The position numbers and the translations under genes were made by a program. The notes beneath the pieces were generated by a model, which saw only the letters and a list, made by a program, of their open reading frames with translations, had not been told where the DNA came from and did no database searches. Positions 1-11,383 of a stretch of 64,000 bases of DNA are shown one piece after another (the stretch's first letter is position 1; each line of letters begins with the position of its first letter). Location of the stretch: contig OX422222.1 in assembly GCA_949130495.1 (NCBI GenBank), forward strand, positions 270,806,109-270,870,108, in the 5' to 3' direction. The stretch is from Sambucus nigra (Eukaryota > Streptophyta > Magnoliopsida > Dipsacales > Adoxaceae).

Positions 1-1490
1 GATCTTTTATGTAGTCATTGTGTACCACGCTCGAACAAGCTGCAAGCATGTCATCAATAGATGAAAGTACGTTTCTTGAGCCGCTTGAAATAGACACAAT
101 GATCATAATCACCCCGTTCTGGCAAAACATAAACGTGTCAAATCGCTTATATCTCTGTTGAGGCGATTGCTTCAATCCATGCAAAGACTTCTGCAATTTG
201 CACACATGGTCTTCCTTACCAACAACCTTGAAACCCTCCGGTTGAAATATATAAATCTCCTCCTCTAAGTCCCCATGCAAAAACACTGTTTTGACATCTA
301 GTTGTTCAAGTTCTAAGTCAAAATGCATTACCATTGTTAATAGCACCCGGATGGAAGTGTGTTTCACTATCGGAGAGCACTTCATTATAATCAATACCTT
401 CCCTTTATGCAAAACCCTTGGCCACAAACCTTGGCTTGTAACGAACATTAGAACTGGAGTCCTATCTTTCTTAGCAGACATCCACTTACTCCTGATATAC
501 TTCTTCCCCGTAGGTAGCTTCACAAGCTCCCAAGTTTGATTCTTGTGAAGAGAATCAATCTCCTCATCCATGACAACTGTCCACTCGTCATAATGAGTAT
601 CATTCATCGCCTTACGATAAGTAGACGACTCATCACCATAAACCAATAATGCATAAGCAACCGTGTCATCATTGAAGTCATATCTCTTTGTAGTTTTCTG
701 AACTCTCAGTTTCTCCCGCTTGCCAAAGATGGTTGTTCTTGGTGCTGTTGACTAGGTCCCTCATTTGGAACCTCCATCTCTTTACTTGAAGAATCGATTG
801 GAGTAGTCACCTCTAATTGCACCTTTTCACTCTCATTCTTCATTGGAGAATCTTCTCTCTCTACCTTTGGCATCTTGAGCATAGACACCTCATCAAAAGT
901 CATATACATACTCACACTATCTTCTTATCTTCCGGGGACCATAACTTGTATCCTTGACCCATTGCTTGAACCCATGAAAATCATCTTTCGAGCTCTCGGA
1001 TCAATTTTACCCTCACTCACATGAAAATAAGTTGGTCACCCAAAAGCATGCACCGTATCATAAGTAGGATGTGTACCTGACCAAGCCTCTATAGGAGTCT
1101 TATAATCAATTGCAGCAGATGTCAAACGGTTGACAATGAAGCAAGCATAGGATAAAACCTCTGCCTAAAACGGCTTTCGATAAGCCCACATTGAACAACA
1201 TACACCTCACCTTTTCAAGTAAGGTTCGGTACATCCTTTCCGCTACTCCATTTTGTTATGGCGTTTTTCATGCCATAAAGTGCCGAACAATACCTTCCTC
1301 ATAATACTTCAAGTAAGGATCATATCAGTACTGCCTGTCATTATCCGATCTAAGAATCTTGATCTTCTTATCGGTCTGATTCTCCACCATCTTCTATTTA
1401 AGAAACATTCCAAAGACTTCGTGTTTGTGTTTTATGGTGTAGACCCAAGTCTGCCGACAGTAGTCATCAATGAACGTCATAAAATAATGA
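1..1490 (-). pseudogene. copia integrase C-terminal part and reverse transcriptase start, broken
   Basis: Short pieces in changing frames recall the copia integrase core (a remnant of the usual asparagine-rich ...NGVAER block near 1215-1260), the Ser/Pro/Glu-rich linker (706-915), and the start of reverse transcriptase, with a KGFA-REGIDY-like block near 360-420 and a DDM-like block near 45-55. Many stops interrupt it. The polymerase domain is cut by the window edge. Assignment rests on order and short motifs, not on a continuous reading frame. Confidence 0.65.
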
Positions 1491-2072
1491 CTACCTCCCA
1501 AAGATGGTGTAAAAACCCCAAACATTCGTATGAACGTAATCAAATATGCTCTTCATGCAATGAATTGTCGTGCCAAACTTCACATGTGTTTGCTTCTCAA
1601 GCACGCAATGCTCACAAAAGCCTAACTTGCAACTCTTCGCGCTCTTTAGCGACCCTTGCTTACACAACACTGTCATGGCCTTCTCCTCGGCATGTCCTAA
1701 ACGCATATGCCAAAACCTAGTGGAATTCGGCTTTGCCTTTTCTTTGTTATCAACAATCAAGGGATGGCATGCTATTGTGTTCCTTTGAAGAAAATAGAGG
1801 ATTCCCTCATTCATTCCTCTCATCACCACCAAGGCATCCAAGACAACCTTTAGCATTCTGCCCTCGAGTACATTCTTGCACCCGTTGGAATCTAATGCAT
1901 CCAAAGAAATCAAATTCTTCTTCAACTCCGGAACATACCGAGCATTCATGAGAGTCCGAGTCACTCCATCATGCATCTTCAATTTGATCGTGCCAATACC
2001 ATTCCACCAATAGACATGGTTATTACCTGTAAAGACTTTGCCTCCATCCACCTCCTCAAAGGTTTGGAACAA
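1491..2072 (-). pseudogene. copia protease tail, GAG pre-integrase domain and integrase start
   Basis: This 193-codon open stretch contains the copia pre-integrase signature: a FWHMRLGH block with paired His, then a CEHC pair, which together form the HHCC zinc-binding domain at the integrase N-terminus. The upstream part (VYWWNGIGTIKLKMHDG) resembles the region after the copia aspartic protease site. It ends abruptly at the start of the integrase catalytic core. It is one piece of the dead polyprotein. Confidence 0.75.
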
Positions 2073-2116
2073 ACCTCAATCTGAGTACATGTTGTAAGAA
2101 CACCCGAGTCAAGTAT

Positions 2117-2843
2117 CTATTCGTTTGAAGAGCTTTCTCGTGAAGAAACTATTAACATGCTCCCAAATTCATCGTCCTTTGAAGTGACCGAATTAACGGA
2201 TTCCGCCATCGGTTTCTTATCGTCTCTTACCTTTAGCTTAGAGCAAACCTTTTGAAATGCCCCTTCTTCTTGCACTTGTAACACGACATTTACCAAGCCC
2301 TTGGTCCTAGAGCTTCCTTTTCCACCTTGCCTTCTTACCTTGGTCCTACCACGCACAAACGCATCGGACTGAGAATCACTCTCATCCTTTTTTCGCTTCT
2401 CACTCGCCAACAATACCGAAGAGACATCATTATACTTCACCTCCCCCCTCCCATATAACAATGTGGTGCTCAAATGCTCATGTGAGTCCGGAAGTGAATT
2501 TAGAAGCAACAAAGTTTTATCTTCGTTATCAATATCAACATCTAAGCTTAATAAATCAGAGAAAATTTTATTTAAACTCATCAAGATATTCGGACATCAA
2601 CACACCTTTAATAAAGTCAAATCTGAATAGCTTCTTCTTGATGTAGAGACAATTCTTTATGCCCTTAGTTATATATCTGTCTTCCAATTTTGACTCTGCT
2701 GATTCTTCTTTCATGACATAGTACATCACATTTTGTGCGAGATTTAACTGAATTTTGCTACACACTTGTAAGTCGTACTCTCTCCAATCATCCTCCGACA
2801 TATCCTCGGGTTTAGCTAAAATGCCCTTCAACGTCTTATGCAA
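2117..2843 (-). pseudogene. copia gag (UBN2-type), split in two frames
   Basis: Two overlapping open pieces (2568-2843 and 2117-2584) together resemble plant copia gag of the UBN2 family: a DWREYDLQVCSKIQLNLAQN-like start, then the LxSLPDSxEHL block. A basic region follows. A frame change lies near 2570-2585. The zinc knuckle is not clearly readable. Gag would have formed the virus-like particle in the cytoplasm; this copy cannot. Confidence 0.75.
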
Positions 2844-3102
2844 ACCTTATTGGATCAATATGTTTATCATTTGACATTGCCGCATGGCAAAATTAATGGT
2901 TTTACCATCAAATTTCTTTTGAGTCAAACCTCACTGTTGATACCTTTGTAACCTTAGATGTAGACATTCTTTAATCTCCAAAATGAGTCTTTAAGAAGAA
3001 ACAACTGGGCCAAGACCAAAATCCCACTTAGGAATTTTATCAAACACCTTGGATGTACACAAAGCAAAGGCTCTACAAGCCAAAGCTTTCATACCAATTT
3101 GA

Positions 3103-3480
3103 TGTGTGGATACTATTCATACACGCCCAAGATTCAAGCTAAAGAGCAACCTAAGAGATGACCAGAAAAATACACTCTAAATGCAAAGTAACGAGAAAGT
3201 ATTGAAAAATCAAACACAACAATAAATCACAAGACAAGATATACGTGGTTCACTAATTTGACTACGTCCATGGATGATGGCTTATTTTCTCTCATAAAAA
3301 CAAGGGTTATAACTCTCTCAAACCTCACAATCCTCTCAAAGTGTATACAAGAGTAATAAATAATGAAGAATAGAGACACTTTTCTATTTATGTGTGTTTT
3401 GAACCATGACTGAAACTCTCAGTAACGCGCATATGAACAGTACCCCCGTGTGAACATTAAAATTCAAGCCAATTTCCACA
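3103..3480 (-). repeat. 5' LTR of the left copia element (limits approximate)
   Basis: The segment starts TGTGTGG and ends CCACA on the + strand, fitting short inverted LTR ends. It contains a motif common in plant copia LTRs (GTGGTTCAC...CTACGTCCATGG near 3246-3272). Just inside it at 3081-3098 lies a degenerate initiator-Met primer-binding site (AATTGGTATGAAAGC on the - strand). The matching 3' LTR is outside the window, so the limits cannot be checked by comparison. Confidence 0.55.
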
Positions 3481-3660
3481 AATTATGCATTTTTTACTTC
3501 ACGGAAATTAATTCTTTGGGGGTGGGTAAGAAATATTTTCATGGAAAATGATAAAACTATGGAGCACTTTCATATTTATTACCGTTGTGTTCATATAATG
3601 TATTTGAAATCTAAGTAACTAAAATAAGTTTTTTCATATGGAAAACAAATCAACGGCAAT

Positions 3661-3917
3661 TGAAGAAATCATCAAAAATAAGAGAGAAGACACATGCGTT
3701 TAACGTGCTTCGGATGCCAGAGTAGCAACCTATTGCACTGGAGAAGAGAGGGGATATGTTTTATTCATGGTGTCTCAATGGAGATCACAACAACAATATA
3801 TATAGTTACACAATTGACATAAAAAACACTCCTTAATAGCTGCCATAAAACACTCCTCAATAGATGCCATTAATTCAGCAAATATGGTCCCCATAATCTC
3901 TCTCCTCTCAGTCAACA
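3661..3917 (-). repeat. 3' LTR of copia element 3661-7840
   Basis: This is the left direct-repeat copy. It shares long runs with 7608-7840, including GAGTAGCAACCTATTGC and the GGTGTCTCAATGGAGATCAC block. Next to its right end the - strand reads a purine-rich tract (GAAGGGGAG before TGTTGAC), a fitting polypurine tract. By eye it differs from the other LTR by many substitutions and small indels, so the insertion is not recent. Confidence 0.88.
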
Positions 3918-3924
3918 CTCCCCT

Positions 3925-4992
3925 TCAAGTTGGCACGAAGATGTCAATAGAGTCCAACTTGCACAAAATGCCGTTAAACTTAGAATCTGGTAGGCCTTTC
4001 ATAAAAATATTGGCCAATTGTTGATTCTTACGAACAAACGGAGTGCTAATGATGGTGGCTTGAACATTTTCTCGTACAAAATGACAGCTAACCTCAATGT
4101 GTTTCGTACGCTCGTGAAATACTGGATTTGAAGCAATATGCATAGCAGCTTGGTTGTCCCAAAACATTTCAGTAGGTTGAGACTAACATAACCAAAACTG
4201 AGATCTTTCGATGGAGCTCGTAGCCAAATAATCTCACTGGCAGTAGAAGCCATTGCTCTGTTTTCTGCTTCAGCACTTGATCGTGCAACAACATTATGTT
4301 TTTTACTCTTCCATATAACCAAGTTTCCACTAGCAAATGTAAAATATCCAGTTGTGGATTTTTCGATCAACTGGACATCCTGCAGTAATGGAGTTATGCC
4401 CATTTTCTCGCGTCAAAATACCACTTCCTGGTGAGCTCTTTAAATACTGCAAAATCTTTTTAACTGCATTCAAGTGGCAAGTTTTGGGAGCATGCATAAA
4501 TCGACTCACTAAACTGACTGCATAAGAAATTCCTAAGCAAGTAATGGTCAAATAAATGAGTCTACCAACTATTCTCTGAAATTGACAAATATCAGAATGT
4601 AATTCCCCACTGTCATCGTCAAGCTTACCTCCACTATCAGTTGGCGTGTCTATTGGTCTTGCTCGCTAAGAAAGATGCCCTTTTTAGAGTAGGCAACTTC
4701 TAATCCTAGAAAGTACTTAAGAACTCCCAAATTTTTAATAGAAAACTTGTTGTGTAACAGCCCCTTGAGGTTTGATATTTCTTTTTTATCATCACCAGTA
4801 ATTACTAAATCATCGTATACCAAAACAATAATAGTATCAGATGTACCTCTTTTAACGAACAAGGAAGGATCTGCAGTACTCCTTTTAAGCCCATTCAAAA
4901 TAAGAACAGAACTGAGCTTTGCATACCACGCTCATGGAGATTGCTTGAGCGCATATATTGCCTTCTTTAATTGCACACCAAACCAAATTTAG
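3925..4992 (-). pseudogene. copia reverse transcriptase and RNase H, broken
   Basis: Open pieces at 4650-4898, 4330-4551, 3999-4403 and 3925-4167 cover the polymerase and RNase H. The polymerase site reads VLVYDDLVITGDD, that is Y-D-D with one residue missing compared with the family YVDD. RNase H blocks (SAEAENRAMA, then [26 protein letters not shown]) follow. Frame changes near 4400 and 4150 break the domain. Confidence 0.82.
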
Positions 4993-5200
4993 ACTCTTGT
5001 GGGTGTCCTGGTGGTATATTCATATAAACTTCTTCAAGATCTTCATGTAAGAATGCATTTTTCACATCCATTTGAAACAGTTTCCAATCTTGATTTACTG
5101 CGAGTGGCATAAGAACTCGTTAAGTGTTCATCTTGGCAACAGGAGCGAAGGTTTCTGTTGCCAAGATTATAAAGAAACCTTCATGAGACCAGACTTTTTG

Positions 5201-5713
5201 TCAACACTCCAGTTGTGCAGACTTTTTGGGAACATTCATTTGCAACATGAGGGCTCTCGCAGCCTCCAGGATGTGCAGATTATTTCTCTCAGCCACCCCG
5301 TTCTGTTGTGGAGTATCAACGCAACTGGTTTGGTGAAGAATGCCTTGGTTGCGAATATATTCGGGAAAAAGACCTTTGGTATACTCTGTACCAGGCCTGA
5401 AAATTTTAACTGTAGCACCAAATTGAGTGATCACGATAGTATGAAAATCCTTAAAAGTTGTTGCAACCTCAATTTTTGATTTTAACAAGTATAACCAAGT
5501 GGCACGAGATTTATCATCAATAAACAACGCAAAGTATTTATATCCACCATAAGAATCAGTAGGATCAGCTCCCCATAAATCAGAATGAACTAGTTCAAAA
5601 AATTCAGTTGGCATAGATGAAAAGTTAACAAACGGCAAAAGAGTTTGTTTAGACAATTGACAAGCATGACAAACATCAGACTCAATAGAAATAGTTGGAA
5701 AAAGACGAGACAA
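5201..5713 (-). pseudogene. copia integrase core
   Basis: A 170-codon open piece shows the integrase core: C-x2-C tail of the zinc domain, HSDLWG with the first catalytic Asp, FIDDKSRATWLYLLKSK, then TPQQNGVAERNN with the catalytic Glu. The second Asp block is weak (FRPGTEYT in place of the usual D-x-G-x-E). It ends soon after the Glu block, and the C-terminal integrase part is largely missing. Confidence 0.82.
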
Positions 5714-5794
5714 AATACGGTGTCAAAGCCGTTTGTGCAAAATACGACCCTCTACTTGGCTACTCGCATGGCATGCGTTATTAGTAGGACTTAA

Positions 5795-6208
5795 TCAGTA
5801 TAACCCATGTGAATGTGTTCCTTCACCAATCGTTTTATTGGACTTTCGATCCTGAAATATGATGGAGGTTGGAGTAAAAAGAACATCACAACCCCCAAAA
5901 TTAGTAATTTTGCCGACACAGATAAGCTGAAGAGGAAATGAAGGAACTTTTTCCTTTCCAAACGCAAGGCCAGTCGAACCATTTGTAACTGAAATGTCAT
6001 GCTTATTCAAATTTGAAGAAAAATTAAGCACAAAGGACGGATTATTGGCCATATGGTCAGTATCTCCAAGATCAATATTCCAAGAATTACGAGAAGCAAA
6101 AGAAAAAGAAACAATGCCTGAAGACTGACCTTGTCCAGATGCCATAAACTTACTGAGTTCTTGAAGAAGTTGCCCCAACTGATTTATTGAAAAGTTTTTT
6201 TCGTCCAC
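5795..6208 (-). pseudogene. copia aspartic protease region
   Basis: The frame reads WNIDLGDTDHM, corresponding to the copia protease site W-x-x-D-S/T-G-A-T/S-x-H. The usual D-(S/T)-G centre is altered to DLGDTDH, so the site is damaged. It is followed by the VTNG and LQLICVGKI-like blocks seen in RE1-type elements. Confidence 0.7.
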
Positions 6209-7247
6209 AGCAGCATGATCAAGATGATTATTATCAGCAACAGCAGGAATATATGCCTGATTCTTATCGAAACAGCAACATGATTAGTCCGACTTTTATC
6301 GAACTTAGGCTTGAGATGAGGATATAACACCCAACAACGATCATTGGTGTGCTTATCTTTACCACAGTGATCACAATGATAAGTTCCCTTCTTTTCTTTG
6401 TTATAACCGGAAGACCTTCCTACCAAAAACACACTTGACTCTGCTTTTTCAGAGAATTTCAAGTTTTCTTTCGAGTTTCCTCTCGCTGAACCATAGCACA
6501 AACAGTTGAAAAAGAGGGAAGAGTAGTTTCCATAATAACCTTTTTCTTAATATCTTCATATTCAGGTTTCAAACTAATGAGCAATGAAAATATTCTATCC
6601 TCTTCAGCTCTTTACAGGAGAACTTTCGGATCTGTAGTATGGGGCAGATACAAATTCAATTTGCCTTATAATCATTTCAGATTTCTAAGGTGTTAATCAG
6701 ATAAATTCTTTTATTTAGGATTCGGTGGAACAAAAAAAAGGCCTGGCTAGGTATTGACCAGGCCAGATCATGGGAATAAAAAAAACAAAATCAAAGTAAC
6801 GGTGCCTATTTATTTTTCTTTATATATATTTTTTCTTTCTATTGGACATTTTGAGCCCTTACTTTATCTAAATGAAATTGCTGATAAAAGTTTGTACCTG
6901 TCATATTCATATATATATATAAAGAAAGAGAGAAAATCACATTGTGTTGCTGCAATCTCAATCTTCTATTTTTCAAAAACTCGAGTGATGTTATTCTGAT
7001 TACCATACAACTCTGCTACTGCATCCACCAAGTCTATAACGGAATCAGAAAAGGTGAAAATTTCAGCAATATGAGGCTCCATAGAAGTGAGATACCAAGA
7101 TCTAACAAATTGATCAACGCTAAGCCAATCTTCGTACTTTGGATTATCACTGTTAGGGCAAACAGTTTTGCTATTAATGGAATTCAATTTTTTCTTACCT
7201 GCGAGAGAGCGTAACAACTCTTGACCAAGAGACATAGTTAATACCAT
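6184..7247 (-). pseudogene. copia gag with CCHC zinc knuckle, interrupted
   Basis: The piece 6966-7247 carries the typical early gag blocks (YEDWLSVDQFVRSWYLTSM, then VAELYG). The piece 6184-6501 carries the nucleocapsid zinc knuckle CDHCGKDKHTNDRC. An AT-rich stretch of about 465 bp separates them, much of which (near 6780-6930) looks like replacement or expansion by low-complexity sequence. Gag is therefore not continuous. Confidence 0.75.
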
Positions 7248-7595
7248 CCAAAGAACGGATGAAAGTCTCCAACCGGGATTAGATTACGATTCACTCATTA
7301 ACAATGTCTAAGGAAGCAATCAAAATAGGCAAAGAATAGTAAAAAAATCTGAAGAAAAAACCTTGTCCGCACCAAATCCAGCAACGAAAAAAAGGAACTG
7401 CTGACTTTGAAGTCGATTTCGACCTCTTGCACAACACTCGAAAAAAGCCCGAAACACAATTAGCTAGGCACGGGCGATATGGATTCCAATGGAACCGGAA
7501 TTGACTGATTCCGAGTCACGGTTAAAAAGTTATGGCCTTTCTCCCAATAGTGCACAAAACAAAAAATTTTGCATGAAAAATAATCCGTTGATATC

Positions 7596-7607
7596 TGCTC
7601 TGATACC
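7596..7607 (-). other. primer-binding site, initiator tRNA-Met
   Basis: The - strand reads TGGTATCAGAGC, a perfect match to the usual initiator-Met tRNA primer site of plant LTR retrotransposons, immediately next to the 5' LTR. Confidence 0.93.
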
Positions 7608-7840
7608 ATGAAGAAATTATCAAAAATAAGAGAGGATGCATAAATTTAACGTGCTTCAAATGCCAGAGTAGCAACCTATTGCTCGGGAGAAGAGAGGGGG
7701 ATATGTTTGATTCATGGTGTCTCAATGGAGATCACGCCAGCAATATATATAATTACAATTGACATAAAAACACTCCTTAATAGATGTCATAAATTCAGCA
7801 AATGTGATCCCCATAATCTCTCTCCTTTCAATCAAGAACA
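7608..7840 (-). repeat. 5' LTR of copia element 3661-7840
   Basis: This is the right copy of the LTR. It directly abuts the primer-binding site at 7596-7607. It is slightly shorter than the left copy because of small indels. Confidence 0.88.
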
Positions 7841-9094
7841 ATTAAGCAAACCCTAAAAATATCACAATTCTAATTCCATGGCATGGAATAGTGTTTTCAA
7901 ACACACCCTCAATTCAAAATTTGAAATGAAGATATTCCAATTTCAATTCTAGGGTATGGATTTGGAGTTCCTAAACACAGAAGGTAGCATAAGCTACATT
8001 GTAGGGTACAAGCTCGGTTTGATATTGATTATTTTCAAGTGATTCTAAAGTATTAATTAAAAAGTTATATTTACATGAAAAAAACACTCAATTCATAATC
8101 AAATCCTGTGAATTAATCCATCCTAGTTGGTGGCACAGCATTAGGAAGAAATTATTGAATAGAATCAATTTTAGCTAAATTGTTGTTTTTAGATTATAGA
8201 TTTGACATAAGTTTTAAGGCTCCATTCCTTTAGTTGAAAATAAGGGAATTGCTGATAGATGTGGCTACAAATGTTTCAAATTATAAGATTGCATGATGTA
8301 AGCTAAAGCTTTCAATAAAAGGGACGGGGAGGGGGGCAAAAAGATCTTCCTTGGAGTATTTTTACTTCAAGAACCACAGTGATTTGGCATTGCAATAATA
8401 TTTCAAAATCTGTTTATTGTTAGGACCATTGCAGCACCTTGGATTTTCCACTAAAAGGCTTTGGCGCTAGTAAATGTGTGGTCCCTTCCTTATATGTTAT
8501 GTTGATGAGTTCTCTCCTCCTTTTCAATGTGGGATGTATTCACTTTTGCTCCATCAAGCCAACCACTCACACTCATTTCTTAATTTCGAATGAAGCTTAA
8601 AGCCTCTAATCCGTTTCTCTACACTCCCTTTTAAGCAATGAAAAGGGCAGATTTTAAAAATAAGATACGAGGAATAGTAGTAATGCATTAGTAAAGTAAA
8701 ATGACGTATTGAACACTGCATGGGATATCCTTGATGCATTAGAACTCACCTTCCTTTGTATTTGCTTTGAACTGTAACAAATGGTTGGCTTGGTGGAGCC
8801 ACGTGGGTATCATCCTCTGAAGATATTGCAATCTTTTGTATGAAAAGAAGTTGTTTTGCTAAATCATACTATAAGGAAGTTATTTAGAGAGTTATCTTGC
8901 TTGAATTCTACTCTCCTCTCTAATTATTATGCTTGTAAATATTATGGTCCAAACTAAACAGTCCCCCTCCTGCCCCCCCCCCCCCCCCCCCCCAACCCAA
9001 AATCCCCCCATATTCATCTGGTCGATGTGATTTTTTTTTTTGCCAAGTTGGATTTACTTGTTTATACTAACAGACGTTCCTGCTATGTTTGTAG
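7841..9094. other. no gene recognised; flank or intron before first visible DEG5-like exon
   Basis: About 1.25 kb without a credible coding exon on either strand. It is AT-rich, with a homopolymer C tract near 8975-8993. A stretch at 8470-8545 (fast-changing, with CTTTTCAATGTGGGATG) resembles sequence often seen in plant LTRs and 5' flanks. If the DEG5-like gene is intact, this is the 3' end of an intron whose acceptor AG is at 9093-9094. Confidence 0.5.
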
Positions 9095-9241
9095 GAGGCT
9101 TCACCATCTGTTGTTTTCATTAAAGACCTTGAAATAGCAAAAAGCCCCAAGGGTTCTGATGTGATTGTGCCGATTGATGATGAGAGTGCTAAAGTTGAAG
9201 GGACAGGTTCGGGCTTCATTTGGGATAAGTTTGGTCACATT
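9095..9241 (+). CDS. DEG5: DEG5-like chloroplast lumen serine protease, first visible exon
   Basis: Deg proteases are ATP-independent trypsin-fold serine endopeptidases; DEG5 acts in the thylakoid lumen with DEG8 and takes part in degrading damaged photosystem II D1 protein (family knowledge). This 49-codon exon begins after an AG acceptor and encodes the start of the protease domain, EASPSVVFIKDLEI, then EGTGSGFIWDKFGHI, where GSGF-W-D precedes the His block. It ends at a GT donor at 9242. The reading frame joins the next exon in phase 0. The seven exons together give about 230 residues against roughly 320 for the family. The missing part is the N-terminus with the bipartite lumen transit peptide, not seen in the window. 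The alternative is a closely related Deg/HtrA paralogue such as DEG8, but the C-terminal end without PDZ supports DEG5. Confidence 0.88.
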
Positions 9242-9331
9242 GTACGATTTCATTCTTTATATTTGATATTCAAAATCATTATTCACCTTGCAATTCATAT
9301 ACAAATGCTTCTTTTGCGTTCATCAATGATC

Positions 9332-10492
9332 ATCATCATCATCCTTGCCTTAGTCCCATCATATGGGCTCGGCCACATAGATTCTCCTTTTCCATTCTAC
9401 TCTATTACATGCATTATTGTCATTCAAGTTTAATTCCTTAAGGTCTTTCCTAATAATTTCTTCCCACGATAGCTTAGGGCGACCTCTTTTTCTTTTACCC
9501 TCTATTTCCAACAATCTTTCTCGTGTTATAGGGGCATCTACTAGTCTACACAACACATGTCCGTACCACATAAGTCTACTTTCTCTTAATTTATCGTTAA
9601 TGGGAGCTACTCCTAACTTTTCTCTCACGTATTGGTTTTTAATTTTGTCCTTTCTGGTAATTCCTATCATCACCGGAGCATCCTCATCTCACTAACATGG
9701 AGACTTTGTTCATGTTTCTTTTTTAACGCCCAACATTCTGCTCAATACAAGGTCCCTCGCCTAACAACTGTTCTATAAAATTTTCCTTTTTAATTTATTA
9801 GTTATCCTCTTATCGCATAACACTCCACTCGCTTGTCTCCATTTCATCCAACCAACTGATATTCTACTCGTAACATCCTCATCAATGTCCCCATTACTTT
9901 GTAACATTGAACCTAGATAACAAAATTTATTAGTTTGGTTTATTACTTTTTCTTCAATCTTTAACATTATGTTACTTGACGCCTCATAATAAAATTTACA
10001 TTTCATAAATTCTGTTTTATTTCAACTGATTTTTAGTTTCTTAGACTCTAAGGCTTTTCTCCAAGTATCTACTCTCATCACTAAGCTTTCCTTTGAAGTG
10101 TCTATTAAAACTATATCATCCGCAAACAACATACACCATAGGACATGTTCTTGTATGTCCTTAGTAATCTCATCCAAAACTACGACAAATAAATAAGGAC
10201 TTAAGACCGATCCTTGATGTAAACCAACTTTAATTCGCAAAGTCATTAGTTTCTCCACATATAGTCCTTACTCTAGTCTTTGTGTTATCATACATATCTT
10301 CAATAACTTTAATATAACTCATAGGGATTCTTTTCCTCCTTAAAGCCCACCAAATTGTATACTCTATCATAAGCCTTTTCTAAATCTATGATTAAGTTTT
10401 TACTCTTTACTTTTACATTTCTCCATTAACTCCATTAACCGTCTTAATAAGTAAATAGCTTCCATGGTGGATCTCCCTGACATAAATCCAAA
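9332..10492 (-). mobile_element. 5'-truncated RTE-type LINE in a DEG5-like intron
   Basis: The - strand encodes decayed pieces of a non-LTR reverse transcriptase: LHQGSVLSPYLFVVVLDEIT, then WCMLFADDIVLID with the polymerase F-A-D-D site (10022-10258), KFCYLGSMLQSNGDIDEDV (9773-10006), and a C-terminal LMWYGHVLCR...KRGRPKLSW block (9359-9673). These blocks are typical of plant RTE elements. The 3' end is a (GAT)n tail at 9332-9344, not poly(A), as RTE elements have. An 18-bp direct repeat, TTGCGTTCATCAATGATC, flanks it at 9314-9331 and 10493-10510. The 5' part of the element was lost at insertion. Confidence 0.88.
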
Positions 10493-10510
10493 TTGCGTTC
10501 ATCAATGATC

Positions 10511-11096
10511 TCTCACGTATATTTTTTCTTCCGTATTATTATTTAATAAAATAGAGATTTTCTCTGGAAATTTATCATGATGCACTTTATCTATTATGAG
10601 CTCAGATATAGTTCTTCAAAACTTGCACGATAAGTTCATATCCATGCTTTCGTAATGGAAATTCCCCTCAATACATCACTTTTGCATATATTGGTTTACT
10701 TGAAAAAAATTAAATAACTAACTTTGGGGATCTTCAGTTCCGTGCTTTTGAAATTAAATTGGAGCAAAATTGATTCAAATATAAACTAATTTTTTTTCAA
10801 TTCTAAGCATGCCTTAGCATTTTTTTTTTGCAGGTGACATAGACTAATAACTTTTGTTGGATTTTGTGCCTCTGATTGTATTTTGTTTTGATAAATAAAC
10901 AATATTGTGATGAAAATTGGGTAACCTTGAACCATAACAAACATCTTATATGTGTGTAAGAAGAATTTTGGTCTCTTCTGGTTTGGGTGCTAATTTTGGT
11001 TGAGATTTTCTGATTAGTATCTTCTGGTCTTCTTTAGCATAAGTTGTATACTGTATACTAAAATCTCTTTAAGACATTATTTTCTGTAAATGGCAG
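10511..11096. other. rest of intron, nothing recognised
   Basis: AT-rich intron sequence with no coding exon or clear repeat boundary. It ends with a pyrimidine-rich stretch and the acceptor AG at 11095-11096. Confidence 0.5.
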
Positions 11097-11159
11097 GTCA
11101 CTAACTATCACGTTGTTGCTAAATTGCTTATGGATACAACTGGGTTACAGCGTTGTAAG
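11097..11159 (+). CDS. DEG5: DEG5-like protease exon with catalytic His
   Basis: A 21-codon exon reading VTNYHVVAKLLMDTTGLQRCK. The His of TNYHVV is the catalytic histidine of the Deg triad. The exon follows AG and ends before GT at 11160. It joins the previous exon in phase 0 to give the family block GHIVTNYHV across the junction. Confidence 0.92.
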
Positions 11160-11293
11160 GTTCTGTTTTATTTTATTTTATTTCATATTTTTTTCACTTT
11201 TTAGTCTTTGTTTATTATGACCTTTCTTTAATTGCTATAGCAGTCATTTTCCCCAGATGGAGTAGCAAGTGTTGAGTTGGTTTTCTTGTATAG

Positions 11294-11383
11294 GTATCTC
11301 TAGTTGATATAAGAGGGAACAGCTTCTCCAGGGAAGGAAAGATTGTTGGCTATGATCCAGCCCACGATTTGGCTGTTCTTAAG
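11294..11383 (+). CDS. DEG5: DEG5-like protease exon with catalytic Asp
   Basis: A 30-codon exon, in phase 0 on both sides, encoding VSLVDIRGNSF..., then GYDPAHDLAVLK. The Asp in AHDLAVLK is the second triad member of Deg/HtrA proteases. The intron before it is only 134 bp, one of the few in this gene without an obvious inserted element. Confidence 0.92.

Larger units (their letters stand above)
1..3480 (-). mobile_element. Ty1/copia LTR retrotransposon, decayed, cut by left window edge
   Basis: Read on the - strand the order is LTR, primer-site relic, gag, protease, integrase, reverse transcriptase, which is the Ty1/copia order. The 5' LTR is on the right; the 3' end lies beyond position 1. 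All frames carry stops or shifts, so it cannot encode an active polyprotein. It lies upstream of the first visible DEG5-like exon, either in an intron or in the 5' flank of that gene. Confidence 0.85.
3661..7840 (-). mobile_element. Ty1/copia LTR retrotransposon with both LTRs, about 4.2 kb, inactive
   Basis: Two direct copies of a roughly 235-255 bp sequence bound the element (3661-3917 and 7608-7840). Between them on the - strand come primer site, gag, zinc knuckle, protease, integrase, reverse transcriptase and RNase H. It is shorter than most intact copia elements (about 4.8 kb), with losses in gag and between integrase and reverse transcriptase. CAATT occurs at 3657-3661 and at 7839-7843 and may be the target duplication, but it overlaps the LTR ends. 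Confidence 0.9.

Noticed and set aside
3657..7845. CAATT on both sides of the second copia element as its target duplication
   Set aside because: To use it, the LTR must start one base inside TGAAGAAA and end before the TGTT/AACA boundary given by the polypurine tract. Kept only as a possibility.
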